7,777 nt of DNA from Pseudomonadota bacterium. Lineage in GTDB: Bacteria; Pseudomonadota; Gammaproteobacteria; Steroidobacterales; GCA-2729495. The stretch is from assembly GCA_030836925.1 (NCBI GenBank), contig JAUPLK010000065.1, positions 1 through 7,777 on the forward strand, in the 5' to 3' direction. The notes below the pieces were generated by a model. It saw only the letters and a program-made list of their open reading frames with translations. It made no database searches and was not told where the DNA came from. Position 1 is the stretch's first letter. The number at the start of each line of letters is the position of its first letter. The position numbers and the translations under genes were made by a program. Below are positions 1-5,947 of the stretch, piece by piece.

Positions 1-792
1 GAAGTGGCCGGGCTTGCGGCGCAGGGCGTGCGTGAAATCACGCTGCTCGGCCAGAACGTCAACGGTTTCCGCGGCCCGACCCACGATGGCAAGTTCGCCG
101 ACCTGGCCCTGCTGATCGACTACGTGGCGCTGATCGAGGGCATCGAGCGCATCCGTTTCACTACCTCGCATCCGCGTGAGTTCAACGAGCGGCTCATTGA
201 GGCCTACGCGCGCGTGCCGAAGCTGGCCAATCACCTGCATCTGCCGGTGCAGAGCGGTTCGGACCGGATCCTCACGCTGATGAAGCGCGGGCATACGGTG
301 GCCGAGTACCGGGAAAAGATCCGTGCGCTGCGCGCGGTCCGGCCGGACATCAGCATCTCCACCGACCTGATCGTCGGTTTTCCCGGCGAGACCGAGGCGG
401 ATTTTGCCGCCACCATGCAGCTGATCGAGGCCATCGGCTTCGACCAGTCCTTCAGCTTTGTCTACAGTTCGCGGCCGGGTACACCGGCGGCCGCCCTGGC
501 GGATCCCGTATCCGAAGAAGAAAAGCTGCGCCGGCTGGCCGTACTGCAGGCAAAGATCACCGCGCATGCGCAGTCGATCAGCCGCGACATGATCGGCAGC
601 GTCCAGCGCGTGCTGGTCGAGCGGCCCTCGCGCAAGAGTCCGCACCAGCTTGCCGGCAAGACCAGCAACAACCGCTGGGTGAATTTCGACGGGCCGCCCG
701 AGTGCATCGGGCGCAGTGTGGATCTGCTGATCACCGAGGCGATGGCCAACTCGCTGCGCGGCCGGCTCGTGTCTGCCGCTGTGGCGGCCTGA
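1..792 (+). CDS. miaB: tRNA-2-methylthio-N6-isopentenyladenosine (ms2i6A) methylthiotransferase MiaB, C-terminal part
   Basis: Partial gene: the frame is open through base 1, so the GTG at base 4 is an internal Val codon and not the start. The 263 visible residues are roughly the last 55% of a protein that is about 470 residues in E. coli. MiaB is a radical-SAM enzyme with two iron-sulfur clusters that adds a methylthio group to i6A at position 37 of tRNAs reading UNN codons. Visible family blocks are LLGQNVN near residue 16, HLPVQSGSD with MKRGHT near residues 80-98, DLIVGFPGET near residue 122 and FVYSSRPGTPA near residue 152. A C-terminal TRAM RNA-binding domain follows, with the block GKTSNNRWVNF near residue 219. 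The N-terminal cluster-binding domain and the radical-SAM CxxxCxxC motif lie outside the window. The next gene begins 15 bp downstream, as in the E. coli miaB-ybeZYX-lnt order, which separates it from the paralogue RimO. Confidence 0.96.
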   Translation, partial: EVAGLAAQGVREITLLGQNVNGFRGPTHDGKFADLALLIDYVALIEGIERIRFTTSHPREFNERLIEAYARVPKLANHLHLPVQSGSDRILTLMKRGHTVAEYREKIRALRAVRPDISISTDLIVGFPGETEADFAATMQLIEAIGFDQSFSFVYSSRPGTPAAALADPVSEEEKLRRLAVLQAKITAHAQSISRDMIGSVQRVLVERPSRKSPHQLAGKTSNNRWVNFDGPPECIGRSVDLLITEAMANSLRGRLVSAAVAA

Positions 793-799
793 GCCGCAC
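781..799 (+). other. Small hairpin with the miaB stop codon in its loop
   Basis: GTG-G-CGGC (781-788) can pair with GCCGCAC (793-799) if one G is bulged. The 4-nt loop CTGA contains the miaB stop codon TGA (790-792). There is no T-tract, and ybeZ starts at 808, so this is unlikely to be a terminator. It may be chance, or it may affect translation at the miaB/ybeZ junction, where no clear Shine-Dalgarno sequence is visible. Confidence 0.3.
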
Positions 800-807
800 C
801 AACCCCC

Positions 808-1839
808 ATGCCCGGTCCCGAAAACCAGTCTGACCCCATTCCGGAAGCGCAGGAACTGCTGCTCGATTCGCCCGACAACGCGGCGCTCGCCAATCTGTCC
901 GGCCAGTTCGATGAGAACCTGCGCCAGATCGAGCGCCGCCTCGATATCCTGATCAGCAATCGTGGCGGCCGCTTCCGGCTCACTGGTGCACCGGCGGCGG
1001 TACAGGCGGGCAGCCGCATCCTGCGCGAGCTGTTCCGGCTGGCGGCTACCGCACCGGTTGATGCCCAGCGCCTGCACATGACGATCCAGGAGAACCTGAT
1101 GGAGCACGCGGTGGCGCAGGGCGCCGAACCGGCTGATGACAACGGTCTGACCATGAAGACGCGGCGCCTGCATATCCGGCCCCGTGGTACCAACCAGCGC
1201 GCCTATCTGGATGCGATCCGCAACCACGACCTGTGTTTCGGCATCGGTCCGGCCGGTACCGGCAAGACCTATCTCGCGGTGGCCAGTGCGGTGGCAGCGC
1301 TCGAGGAAGAACGCGTGCGGCGCATCGTGCTGGTAAGGCCGGCAGTCGAGGCCGGCGAGCGGCTCGGCTTCCTGCCCGGCGACATGTCGCAGAAGGTCGA
1401 TCCCTACCTGCGGCCGATGTACGACGCGCTCTACGAAATGATGGGCTTCGATCGCGTGGCGCGGCTGATCGAGCGCAACATCATCGAAGTGGCACCGCTG
1501 GCCTTCATGCGCGGGCGCTCGCTGAACGAAAGCTTCGTGATTCTCGATGAGGCGCAGAACACCACCATCGAGCAGATGAAGATGCTGGTCACCCGGCTCG
1601 GCTTCGGTTCGCGCGCCGTCATTACTGGCGATGTGACGCAGATCGATCTGCCCAAACACCAGCTCTCCGGTCTCAAGCATGCGACGCAGGTCTTGCAGGG
1701 CGTGCCCGGCATCGCCTTTACGCAGTTCACGGCCGGCGACGTCGTGCGTCATGCGCTCGTGCAACGCATCGTCGAGGCCTATCAAAATTTCGAGGCGGCA
1801 GCGAGCCTCAAGGCAGACGAGGGCAACCGTGCCGGCTGA
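808..1839 (+). CDS. ybeZ: PhoH-like ATPase YbeZ
   Basis: 343 residues, close to the 346 of E. coli YbeZ. The N-terminal part (about residues 25-110) looks like the KH-like region of this family, with the stretch SNRGGRFRLTG. The PhoH ATPase domain follows, with Walker A GPAGTGKT at residues 147-154, VRPAVEAGERLGFLPG near residue 175 and Walker B VILDEAQN at residues 244-251. The family block TRLGFGSRAVITGDVTQIDLP sits further on. PhoH-like proteins are cytoplasmic P-loop NTPases. YbeZ is known to interact with the RNase YbeY and is linked to rRNA and RNA metabolism, but its exact reaction is poorly defined. The ATG at 808 is chosen from family length. I see no good Shine-Dalgarno before it (only a C-rich stretch), so translation may depend on re-initiation after miaB, 15 bp upstream. 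Its 3' end overlaps ybeY by 11 bp. Confidence 0.95.
   Translation: MPGPENQSDPIPEAQELLLDSPDNAALANLSGQFDENLRQIERRLDILISNRGGRFRLTGAPAAVQAGSRILRELFRLAATAPVDAQRLHMTIQENLMEHAVAQGAEPADDNGLTMKTRRLHIRPRGTNQRAYLDAIRNHDLCFGIGPAGTGKTYLAVASAVAALEEERVRRIVLVRPAVEAGERLGFLPGDMSQKVDPYLRPMYDALYEMMGFDRVARLIERNIIEVAPLAFMRGRSLNESFVILDEAQNTTIEQMKMLVTRLGFGSRAVITGDVTQIDLPKHQLSGLKHATQVLQGVPGIAFTQFTAGDVVRHALVQRIVEAYQNFEAAASLKADEGNRAG
1819..1823 (+). promoter_or_regulatory. Ribosome binding site deciding the GTG start of ybeY
   Basis: GAGGG lies inside the 3' end of ybeZ, 5 nt before the GTG at 1829. It supports this GTG over the ATG far upstream in the same frame at 1679, which would give an implausibly long overlap with ybeZ. 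Confidence 0.7.
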
Positions 1840-2344
1840 ACCTCCGCAAGCGCGGATCGACATTGATGTGCAGCTCGTCACCGACGAGACACCGGTGCCG
1901 GACGGGGCCGACTTCGAGGCCTGGGTGGGCGCAGCCATGCTGGCTGCCGGCTGCCGGCGCGACGGCGAGCTGGCGATCCGGTTGGTCGGCGTCGACGAGG
2001 GCAGTCAGCTCAACCAGAGCTGGCGCGACAAGCCGGGTCCGACCAATGTGCTGGCCTTTCCACCGCCCGATCTTGCCGCCGCCGGGCTGCCGGACGAGTT
2101 GCCCGCGGAGTTCGGTGACCTGGTGATCTGTCTGCCGGTCGTGGTTCGCGAGGCGGCCGAGCAGCACAAGGCGCCGCTGGCGCATCTGGCCCACCTGGTC
2201 GTGCACGGCACCCTGCATCTGCTTGGCCACACCCACGATGCCGCGGCCGACACGGCACGGATGGAGGGGCTCGAAACCGCGGTCCTGACCGCCCTGGGCT
2301 TTCCGGCTCCCTATGACGCCGACGTGGCGCCGGGAACCAAGTAG
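1829..2344 (+). CDS. ybeY: Endoribonuclease YbeY (rRNA maturation RNase)
   Basis: 171 residues from a GTG start; E. coli YbeY has 155. YbeY is a zinc-dependent single-strand endoribonuclease needed for 16S rRNA 3'-end processing and late 70S ribosome quality control in the cytoplasm. Family marks are LNQSWRDKPGPTNVLAFP near residues 55-75, holding the conserved Arg, then GDLVICLPVV, then the zinc site HGTLHLLGHTH with ligands His126, His130 and His136. RMEGLE follows. The usual core of the zinc motif is HGxLHLxGYDH; here the YD pair before the last ligand is HT, while all three His ligands are intact, so activity is expected. The start overlaps the ybeZ stop by 11 bp behind a good GAGGG, which suggests translational coupling to its partner ATPase. 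The N-terminal residues VPAEPPQAR precede the usual family start and may be a short extension. corC follows after 12 bp. Confidence 0.95.
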   Translation: MPAEPPQARIDIDVQLVTDETPVPDGADFEAWVGAAMLAAGCRRDGELAIRLVGVDEGSQLNQSWRDKPGPTNVLAFPPPDLAAAGLPDELPAEFGDLVICLPVVVREAAEQHKAPLAHLAHLVVHGTLHLLGHTHDAAADTARMEGLETAVLTALGFPAPYDADVAPGTK

Positions 2345-2356
2345 AATGCAGCCATC

Positions 2357-3229
2357 ATGACTGACGACGATTCCGACGAACGATCAGGCGCGACCTGGTT
2401 TGGCCGCCTGCGGCAGGTAATCAGGGGCGATACCGCCACCCGCGAGGATCTGCTCCATCTGTTGCGCGATGCGCACGAGCGCACGGTGCTCGATGCCGAC
2501 GAGCTGGCGATGCTCGAGGGCGTGCTGGCCGTTTCCGAGATGCAGGTGCGCGACGTGATGGTGCCGCGTTCGCAGATGGTGGTGCTGGAGCGCGATGCCT
2601 CGCGCGAAGAGATACTGAAGGCCATCGTCGAGAGCGGCCATTCGCGATTCCCGCTGATCGGTACCGATCGCGAGGAGGTCGTGGGCATCCTGCTGGCCAA
2701 GGACGTGTTGCGTTATTTTGTCGAAACACCCGACCAGGTCTTTGACATCACGCGCTGGCTGCGTCCCGCCACCTTCATTCCGGAGAGCAAGCGGCTCAAC
2801 AGGCTGCTCAAGGACCTGCGTGGCAGTCGCAACCATCTGGCAATCGTCGTGGATGAATATGGCGGCATCGCCGGCCTGATCACCATTGAGGATGTGCTCG
2901 AGGAAATCGTCGGCGAGATCGATGATGAATACGATGCCGCCGAGGCCGGGCCGATCCAGCAGCAGGAGCCCGGCATTTATCACCTGCGTGCGCTCACGCG
3001 CATCGAGGAATTCAACGAGTTCTTTGGCGCCGCCCTGGAGGACGAACACTACGACACCGTTGGCGGACTGGTGATGTATGCGCTGGGGCACCTGCCGCGT
3101 CGGGGCGAGGTCGTCACCATCGGTGAATTCCAGTTCCGCGTGTTGCAGGCGGATCGGCGTCGCATCCACAGTGTCGAGGTCGCGCGCCGTGCGTCGTCCG
3201 CCGAAGGCGGCGATACCGCCGCAGCCTGA
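2357..3229 (+). CDS. ybeX: CorC/YbeX family twin-CBS-domain protein
   Basis: 290 residues, matching E. coli YbeX (292). It is soluble: it lacks the DUF21 membrane domain found in longer CorC/CNNM relatives. The order is an acidic N-terminus, a helical lead segment (about residues 28-60), and CBS domain 1 opening with MQVRDVMVPRSQM (residues 62-74). CBS domain 2 (about 130-190) carries LAIVVDEYGGIAGLITIEDV, and a C-terminal CorC/HlyC transporter-associated domain (about 205-277) carries EHYDTVGGLVMY. Names such as 'magnesium and cobalt efflux protein CorC' come from Salmonella genetics. In E. coli, YbeX has been tied to ribosome metabolism and Mg2+ homeostasis, which fits its place behind ybeY. 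Paired CBS domains commonly bind adenine nucleotides. The ATG at 2357 fits family length, but no strong Shine-Dalgarno is visible in the 12-bp gap. Confidence 0.95.
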   Translation: MTDDDSDERSGATWFGRLRQVIRGDTATREDLLHLLRDAHERTVLDADELAMLEGVLAVSEMQVRDVMVPRSQMVVLERDASREEILKAIVESGHSRFPLIGTDREEVVGILLAKDVLRYFVETPDQVFDITRWLRPATFIPESKRLNRLLKDLRGSRNHLAIVVDEYGGIAGLITIEDVLEEIVGEIDDEYDAAEAGPIQQQEPGIYHLRALTRIEEFNEFFGAALEDEHYDTVGGLVMYALGHLPRRGEVVTIGEFQFRVLQADRRRIHSVEVARRASSAEGGDTAAA

Positions 3230-3244
3230 AGCCAGCGCGATTTC

Positions 3245-4756
3245 GTGGTGATCCGTCGCCTGCTGATCAGCCGCGGACGATTTCTGGCGCTGGGTGCCGG
3301 TGCCTGCCTGCCGCTCAGTTTCGCGCCGTTCTCGTTCTGGTGGCTGGCGCCCCTGCTGTTTGCCGGCCTGTTTCTGCTGCTCGATTGCACATCCACCCGC
3401 GAGCGCGCGCTGCGCGCCTTCAGCTTCGGGTTCGGCACCTTTGTCGCGGGTACCTGGTGGCTCTACATCAGCATCCACGACTTCGGCGGCCTTGCGGCGC
3501 CACTTGCGGGCGGCGTGGTGCTGCTGCTGATCCTGATCATGGGCCTCTACCATGTCGCCTGGATCCTGCTTTGCAGCCTGGTACGGGCGGCTGGGCCGGC
3601 CTGGCAGTGTCTGGCGATTCTTCCCGCCGGCTGGACGCTCATCGAATGGTTGCGCGGTTGGCTGTTCAGCGGATTCCCCTGGCTCAGCGTCGGCTATGGC
3701 CAGATCGACGGGCCGCTGGCTGCCTGGGCACCGTTGCTCGGCGTGCATGGCATCTCCTTGCTGGTGCTGCTCTGCGCCGGTGCGCTGGCGCTACTGCTGG
3801 CCGGCGAGTTGCGCGCACGGCTTGCCGGACTGCTGGTGCTGGGGCTGATCGGTGGCGGCACCGTGCTGCTCGGCGGGCAGCAGTGGACTGTGCCGGCGGG
3901 TGAGCCGCTGGATGTGGCGCTGCTGCAGGGGGGTATTACCCAGGACCGCAAGTGGCTGGCTGAAGAACTGGAGTCCACCAAGGCGCTGTACAGCGAGCTC
4001 AGTATCGGTCTGGACCAGGCCGATCTGATCATCTGGCCCGAGGCCGCCATTCCGGCGCTGGCGCATGAAGTCGAGGACTACCTGACTGCCTTTGCCGAGC
4101 TCGCCAGGGCGCGCAGGCAGACCATCGTGCTCGGCATCCTCACTTATGAGTTTGATACCGATGCCTTCTACAACTCGCTGCTGATGATCGGCGAGGGTGC
4201 CGGTCTCTACAACAAGCGTCACCTTGTACCCTTCGGCGAGTACTTTCCGGTGCCGGGTTTCATCCGCAACATGCTGCGCTTGATGAATCTGCCCTATCAG
4301 GACATCAACGCGGGTGCCGCCCGTCAGTCGCCCCTGCGGATGCCTGGCGTGGCGCTGGCACCGACCATCTGCTACGAGGACGTGTTCGGTACCGAGCTGC
4401 GCAGTTTTCTGCCGGAGGCCGGCCTGCTCATCAATGTCAGCAATGACGCCTGGTTTGGCGACTCCATCGCCCCCCACCAGCACCTGCAGATGGCGCGCTT
4501 CCGCGCCCTCGAATCCGGTCGCTACATGCTGCGCAGTACGAACACCGGCATTACCGCGATCATCGACGCCCGGGGCAGGGTGGTCGAACGCGGCAAGCAG
4601 TTCGGGGTGGCCGTCGTGACAGGCAGCGCACAGCCCTTCAGCGGCGCAACCCCGTGGGTGCGATTCGGCAATATGCCGGTGCTTGCTGCCTGTCTGCTGC
4701 TGTTATTGCTGCCTGCGTTCGTACTAAACTTGCCCGCCAAATTCCCGAGTGTCTGA
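3245..4756 (+). CDS. lnt: Apolipoprotein N-acyltransferase Lnt
   Basis: 503 residues (E. coli Lnt, 512). This inner-membrane enzyme transfers an acyl chain from phospholipid to the N-terminal Cys of apolipoproteins, the last step of lipoprotein maturation in Gram-negative bacteria. The N-terminal half (about residues 1-215) is a run of hydrophobic segments, including the family block GWLFSGFPWLSVGYGQ. The periplasmic nitrilase-like domain follows (about 220-475). The catalytic triad is complete: Glu266 in IIWPEAA, Lys324 in YNKRHLVPFGEYFPV and Cys376 in TICYEDVFG. NVSNDAWFGDSIAPHQHLQM and ESGRYMLRSTNTG are also present. A final membrane segment follows NMPVLAACLLLLLLPAFVL near the C-terminus. 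The start is one of two adjacent GTG codons (3245 or 3248); neither has a strong Shine-Dalgarno. The 15-bp gap from ybeX indicates the same operon. Confidence 0.97.
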   Translation: MVIRRLLISRGRFLALGAGACLPLSFAPFSFWWLAPLLFAGLFLLLDCTSTRERALRAFSFGFGTFVAGTWWLYISIHDFGGLAAPLAGGVVLLLILIMGLYHVAWILLCSLVRAAGPAWQCLAILPAGWTLIEWLRGWLFSGFPWLSVGYGQIDGPLAAWAPLLGVHGISLLVLLCAGALALLLAGELRARLAGLLVLGLIGGGTVLLGGQQWTVPAGEPLDVALLQGGITQDRKWLAEELESTKALYSELSIGLDQADLIIWPEAAIPALAHEVEDYLTAFAELARARRQTIVLGILTYEFDTDAFYNSLLMIGEGAGLYNKRHLVPFGEYFPVPGFIRNMLRLMNLPYQDINAGAARQSPLRMPGVALAPTICYEDVFGTELRSFLPEAGLLINVSNDAWFGDSIAPHQHLQMARFRALESGRYMLRSTNTGITAIIDARGRVVERGKQFGVAVVTGSAQPFSGATPWVRFGNMPVLAACLLLLLLPAFVLNLPAKFPSV

Positions 4757-4759
4757 GCA

Positions 4760-4764
4760 AAGGA
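4760..4764 (+). promoter_or_regulatory. Ribosome binding site of the cytochrome b561 gene
   Basis: AAGGA sits just after the lnt stop (4754-4756), 9 nt before the ATG at 4774. It decides this start over the in-frame ATG at 4654 inside lnt. Confidence 0.7.
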
Positions 4765-4773
4765 TCACCGCCC

Positions 4774-5259
4774 ATGTCTTCAACCAAAGCCTCCCAGTAC
4801 ACGACCGCCAAGGTGCTGCACTGGATCGCCGGTGTATTCATCGGCTTCAACCTGATGTCCGGCTGGCGGATCTCCAACTTCGAACTGGACATCAAAGAGG
4901 TCCTGATCATGATCCACTCGGGCGTAGGCCTGGTGGTGTTTACCCTCATGCTCGTCCGCTGGTGGTGGCGCAAGAAGAACAACCTCTACACGCCACCAAA
5001 CTGGTGGAAGCGTCCGCCGGTTCTGCTGCAGTGGATCTTCTACCCCCTGTTGCTGATACAGCCCGTGCTGGGGTTTTCCGTGGCGATGTACAACGAGTAC
5101 GAGGTCAAGGCCTTCGGCTTCATCCATATTTCCGGGCTGGCTGACAGCAACCCGGCGTTGCGGGCGATGTTCCTGGATTTCCACACCTGGCTGGCCGTTG
5201 CGATCATCCTGCTGGTGCTCACGCACGGTGCTGACCGGTTGCGGGGCCTGTTCAGCTGA
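4774..5259 (+). CDS. Cytochrome b561 (CybB-type, di-heme inner-membrane protein)
   Basis: 161 residues with four hydrophobic segments (about 15-30, 43-65, 85-105 and 135-155). This fits the prokaryotic cytochrome b561 family, which holds two b-type hemes in the inner membrane and passes electrons; E. coli CybB has been shown to oxidise superoxide and reduce ubiquinone. Four His residues sit where heme ligands are expected: His16 (VLHW, helix 1), His48 (MIHSGVG, helix 2), His137 (FHTWLA) and His151 (LTHGADRL, helix 4). The last two match the CybB positions as I recall them. A basic RWWWRKKNN loop follows helix 2 and suits a cytoplasmic side. The gene begins 17 bp after lnt and may be co-transcribed with it. 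In E. coli this gene is not next to lnt, so the placement is lineage-specific. Its physiological donor and acceptor cannot be told from here. Confidence 0.92.
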   Translation: MSSTKASQYTTAKVLHWIAGVFIGFNLMSGWRISNFELDIKEVLIMIHSGVGLVVFTLMLVRWWWRKKNNLYTPPNWWKRPPVLLQWIFYPLLLIQPVLGFSVAMYNEYEVKAFGFIHISGLADSNPALRAMFLDFHTWLAVAIILLVLTHGADRLRGLFS

Positions 5260-5284
5260 TCGACCTGCAGATGCCGGCTGCCTG

Positions 5285-5731
5285 ATGCGCGTTCTGCTGC
5301 TTGCGCTGGGTTTCCTGTTCGTCAGCATCGTGGCGTTGCCGCTGCTCAGCGTCGCGCTCGGGCGCGTGATCGTCGACGATGGCATCGACAGCTTCCGCAG
5401 CGATCCGGTGGCCTGGGCAGTCGCCAGAAACGCCCATGTGATGGCTGATGCACACCGGGACAATCTGATCCAGCGCCTGATGGCGCCGGCCGGACGAGTC
5501 ATTGCCGTCACGCTCAAGCCGGGGCACTGCAGGCAAGCGGCCGGTAGCGGTTCCCGACCGACACCGGATCGCCCGGCCCGCCGTCCCTCACTTGAGCAAG
5601 GTCCCGTCCGGCCCGCTGGCGCCGTGCTGCGCGAATACACCGCGCAGGTGCGCTTCCATACCTTCTTCGGTTATCCGGTCGAGGATGTGTATCTGCAGTG
5701 CGGGGGCGAGAGCGTGGGTGGTGGGCCCTGA
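5285..5731 (+). CDS. Small exported or membrane-anchored protein of unknown function
   Basis: 148 residues from the ATG at 5285, 25 bp after the cytochrome b561 stop. I do not recognise the family. Residues 1-24 (MRVLLLALGFLFVSIVALPL and on) form a hydrophobic segment suited to a signal peptide or membrane anchor. The segment after it (about 27-75) is mixed and helical in character. Residues about 85-115 are rich in Pro, Arg, Gly and Ser and look disordered. The last 30 residues regain an ordered look, with YTAQVRFHTFFGYPVEDVYL and a single late Cys in LQCGG. G/C at third codon positions is strong in the first and last parts and weaker in the middle, so the gene is probably real but the middle is loosely constrained. 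No convincing Shine-Dalgarno is seen. The in-frame ATG at 5198 would lie inside the cytochrome gene and is not preferred. A role with cytochrome b561 is only suggested by position. Confidence 0.6.
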   Translation: MRVLLLALGFLFVSIVALPLLSVALGRVIVDDGIDSFRSDPVAWAVARNAHVMADAHRDNLIQRLMAPAGRVIAVTLKPGHCRQAAGSGSRPTPDRPARRPSLEQGPVRPAGAVLREYTAQVRFHTFFGYPVEDVYLQCGGESVGGGP

Positions 5732-5738
5732 GGCCCAC
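5721..5738 (+). terminator. Perfect 7-bp hairpin at the end of the operon
   Basis: GTGGGCC (5721-5727), loop CTGA (5728-5731) and GGCCCAC (5732-5738) make a perfect, GC-rich stem with the TGA stop codon of the preceding gene in the loop. No T-tract follows, so it is not a classical intrinsic terminator. It could mark the transcript end or stabilise the 3' end of the mRNA. About 200 bp without a gene follow it. Confidence 0.4.
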
Positions 5739-5947
5739 GCAGCCCGGTGCAGGGTATTCGACTTGAGCATGCGGAGCCTGGGCCGCAGGCGGCTGCTTTG
5801 CAATCACCAAGTCACGGGAGAATATCCATATCGTTGCCACAGTCCTCGATACCCCGGCCCACCGCAGGTCGTCGTGTATGATTCGATCGTCAGCATCAGT
5901 GTCTCGATGACCATTCCCGGACCAGCATTGATGCCATGGAGCGCGAC
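5739..5947. other. Intergenic gap without a gene
   Basis: About 210 bases with no supported coding sequence. The section around 5797-5890 is richer in A/T than the surroundings and is the likely place for the promoter of the downstream gene. Possible elements are TTGCAA at 5798-5803 with a poor -10 (AATATC) 17 bp on, and TATGAT at 5877-5882 without a good -35. Neither makes a convincing complete promoter. No tRNA or clear terminator is seen. Confidence 0.4.
5938..5941 (+). promoter_or_regulatory. Ribosome binding site favouring the ATG at 5948
   Basis: GGAG lies 6 nt before the ATG at 5948. The other in-frame ATG, 5936, overlaps this motif and has no such site itself. Confidence 0.5.

Noticed and set aside
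2342..2347. TAGAAT, a -10-like hexamer at the ybeY stop
   Set aside because: No -35-like hexamer lies at a suitable distance (2319-2324 reads CCGACG), so an internal promoter for ybeX is not supported.
2384..3748. Minus-strand open frame of 454 codons
   Set aside because: It lies opposite ybeX and lnt, both clear genes. Its product is rich in Gln, His and Ala with no recognisable domain, as expected for an antisense frame in high-GC DNA.
4703..4730. A/T-rich TTATTG ... TAAACT near the end of lnt as a promoter for cytochrome b561
   Set aside because: The match to both hexamers is poor (2 of 6 for the -35 and 4 of 6 for the -10), and the T-rich codons are explained by the last membrane helix of Lnt.
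4654..4773. Upstream in-frame ATG for the cytochrome b561 gene
   Set aside because: It would overlap lnt by about 100 bases and add 40 residues not typical of the family; the ATG at 4774 has a good AAGGA before it.
5198..5284. Upstream in-frame ATG for the unknown exported protein
   Set aside because: It lies inside the cytochrome gene and would put a Cys-rich, unlikely stretch ahead of the hydrophobic signal segment that starts at 5285.
4780..5640. Minus-strand open frame of 286 codons
   Set aside because: It is opposite the cytochrome b561 gene and the following small gene; its product has no domain or signal and has the composition of an antisense shadow.
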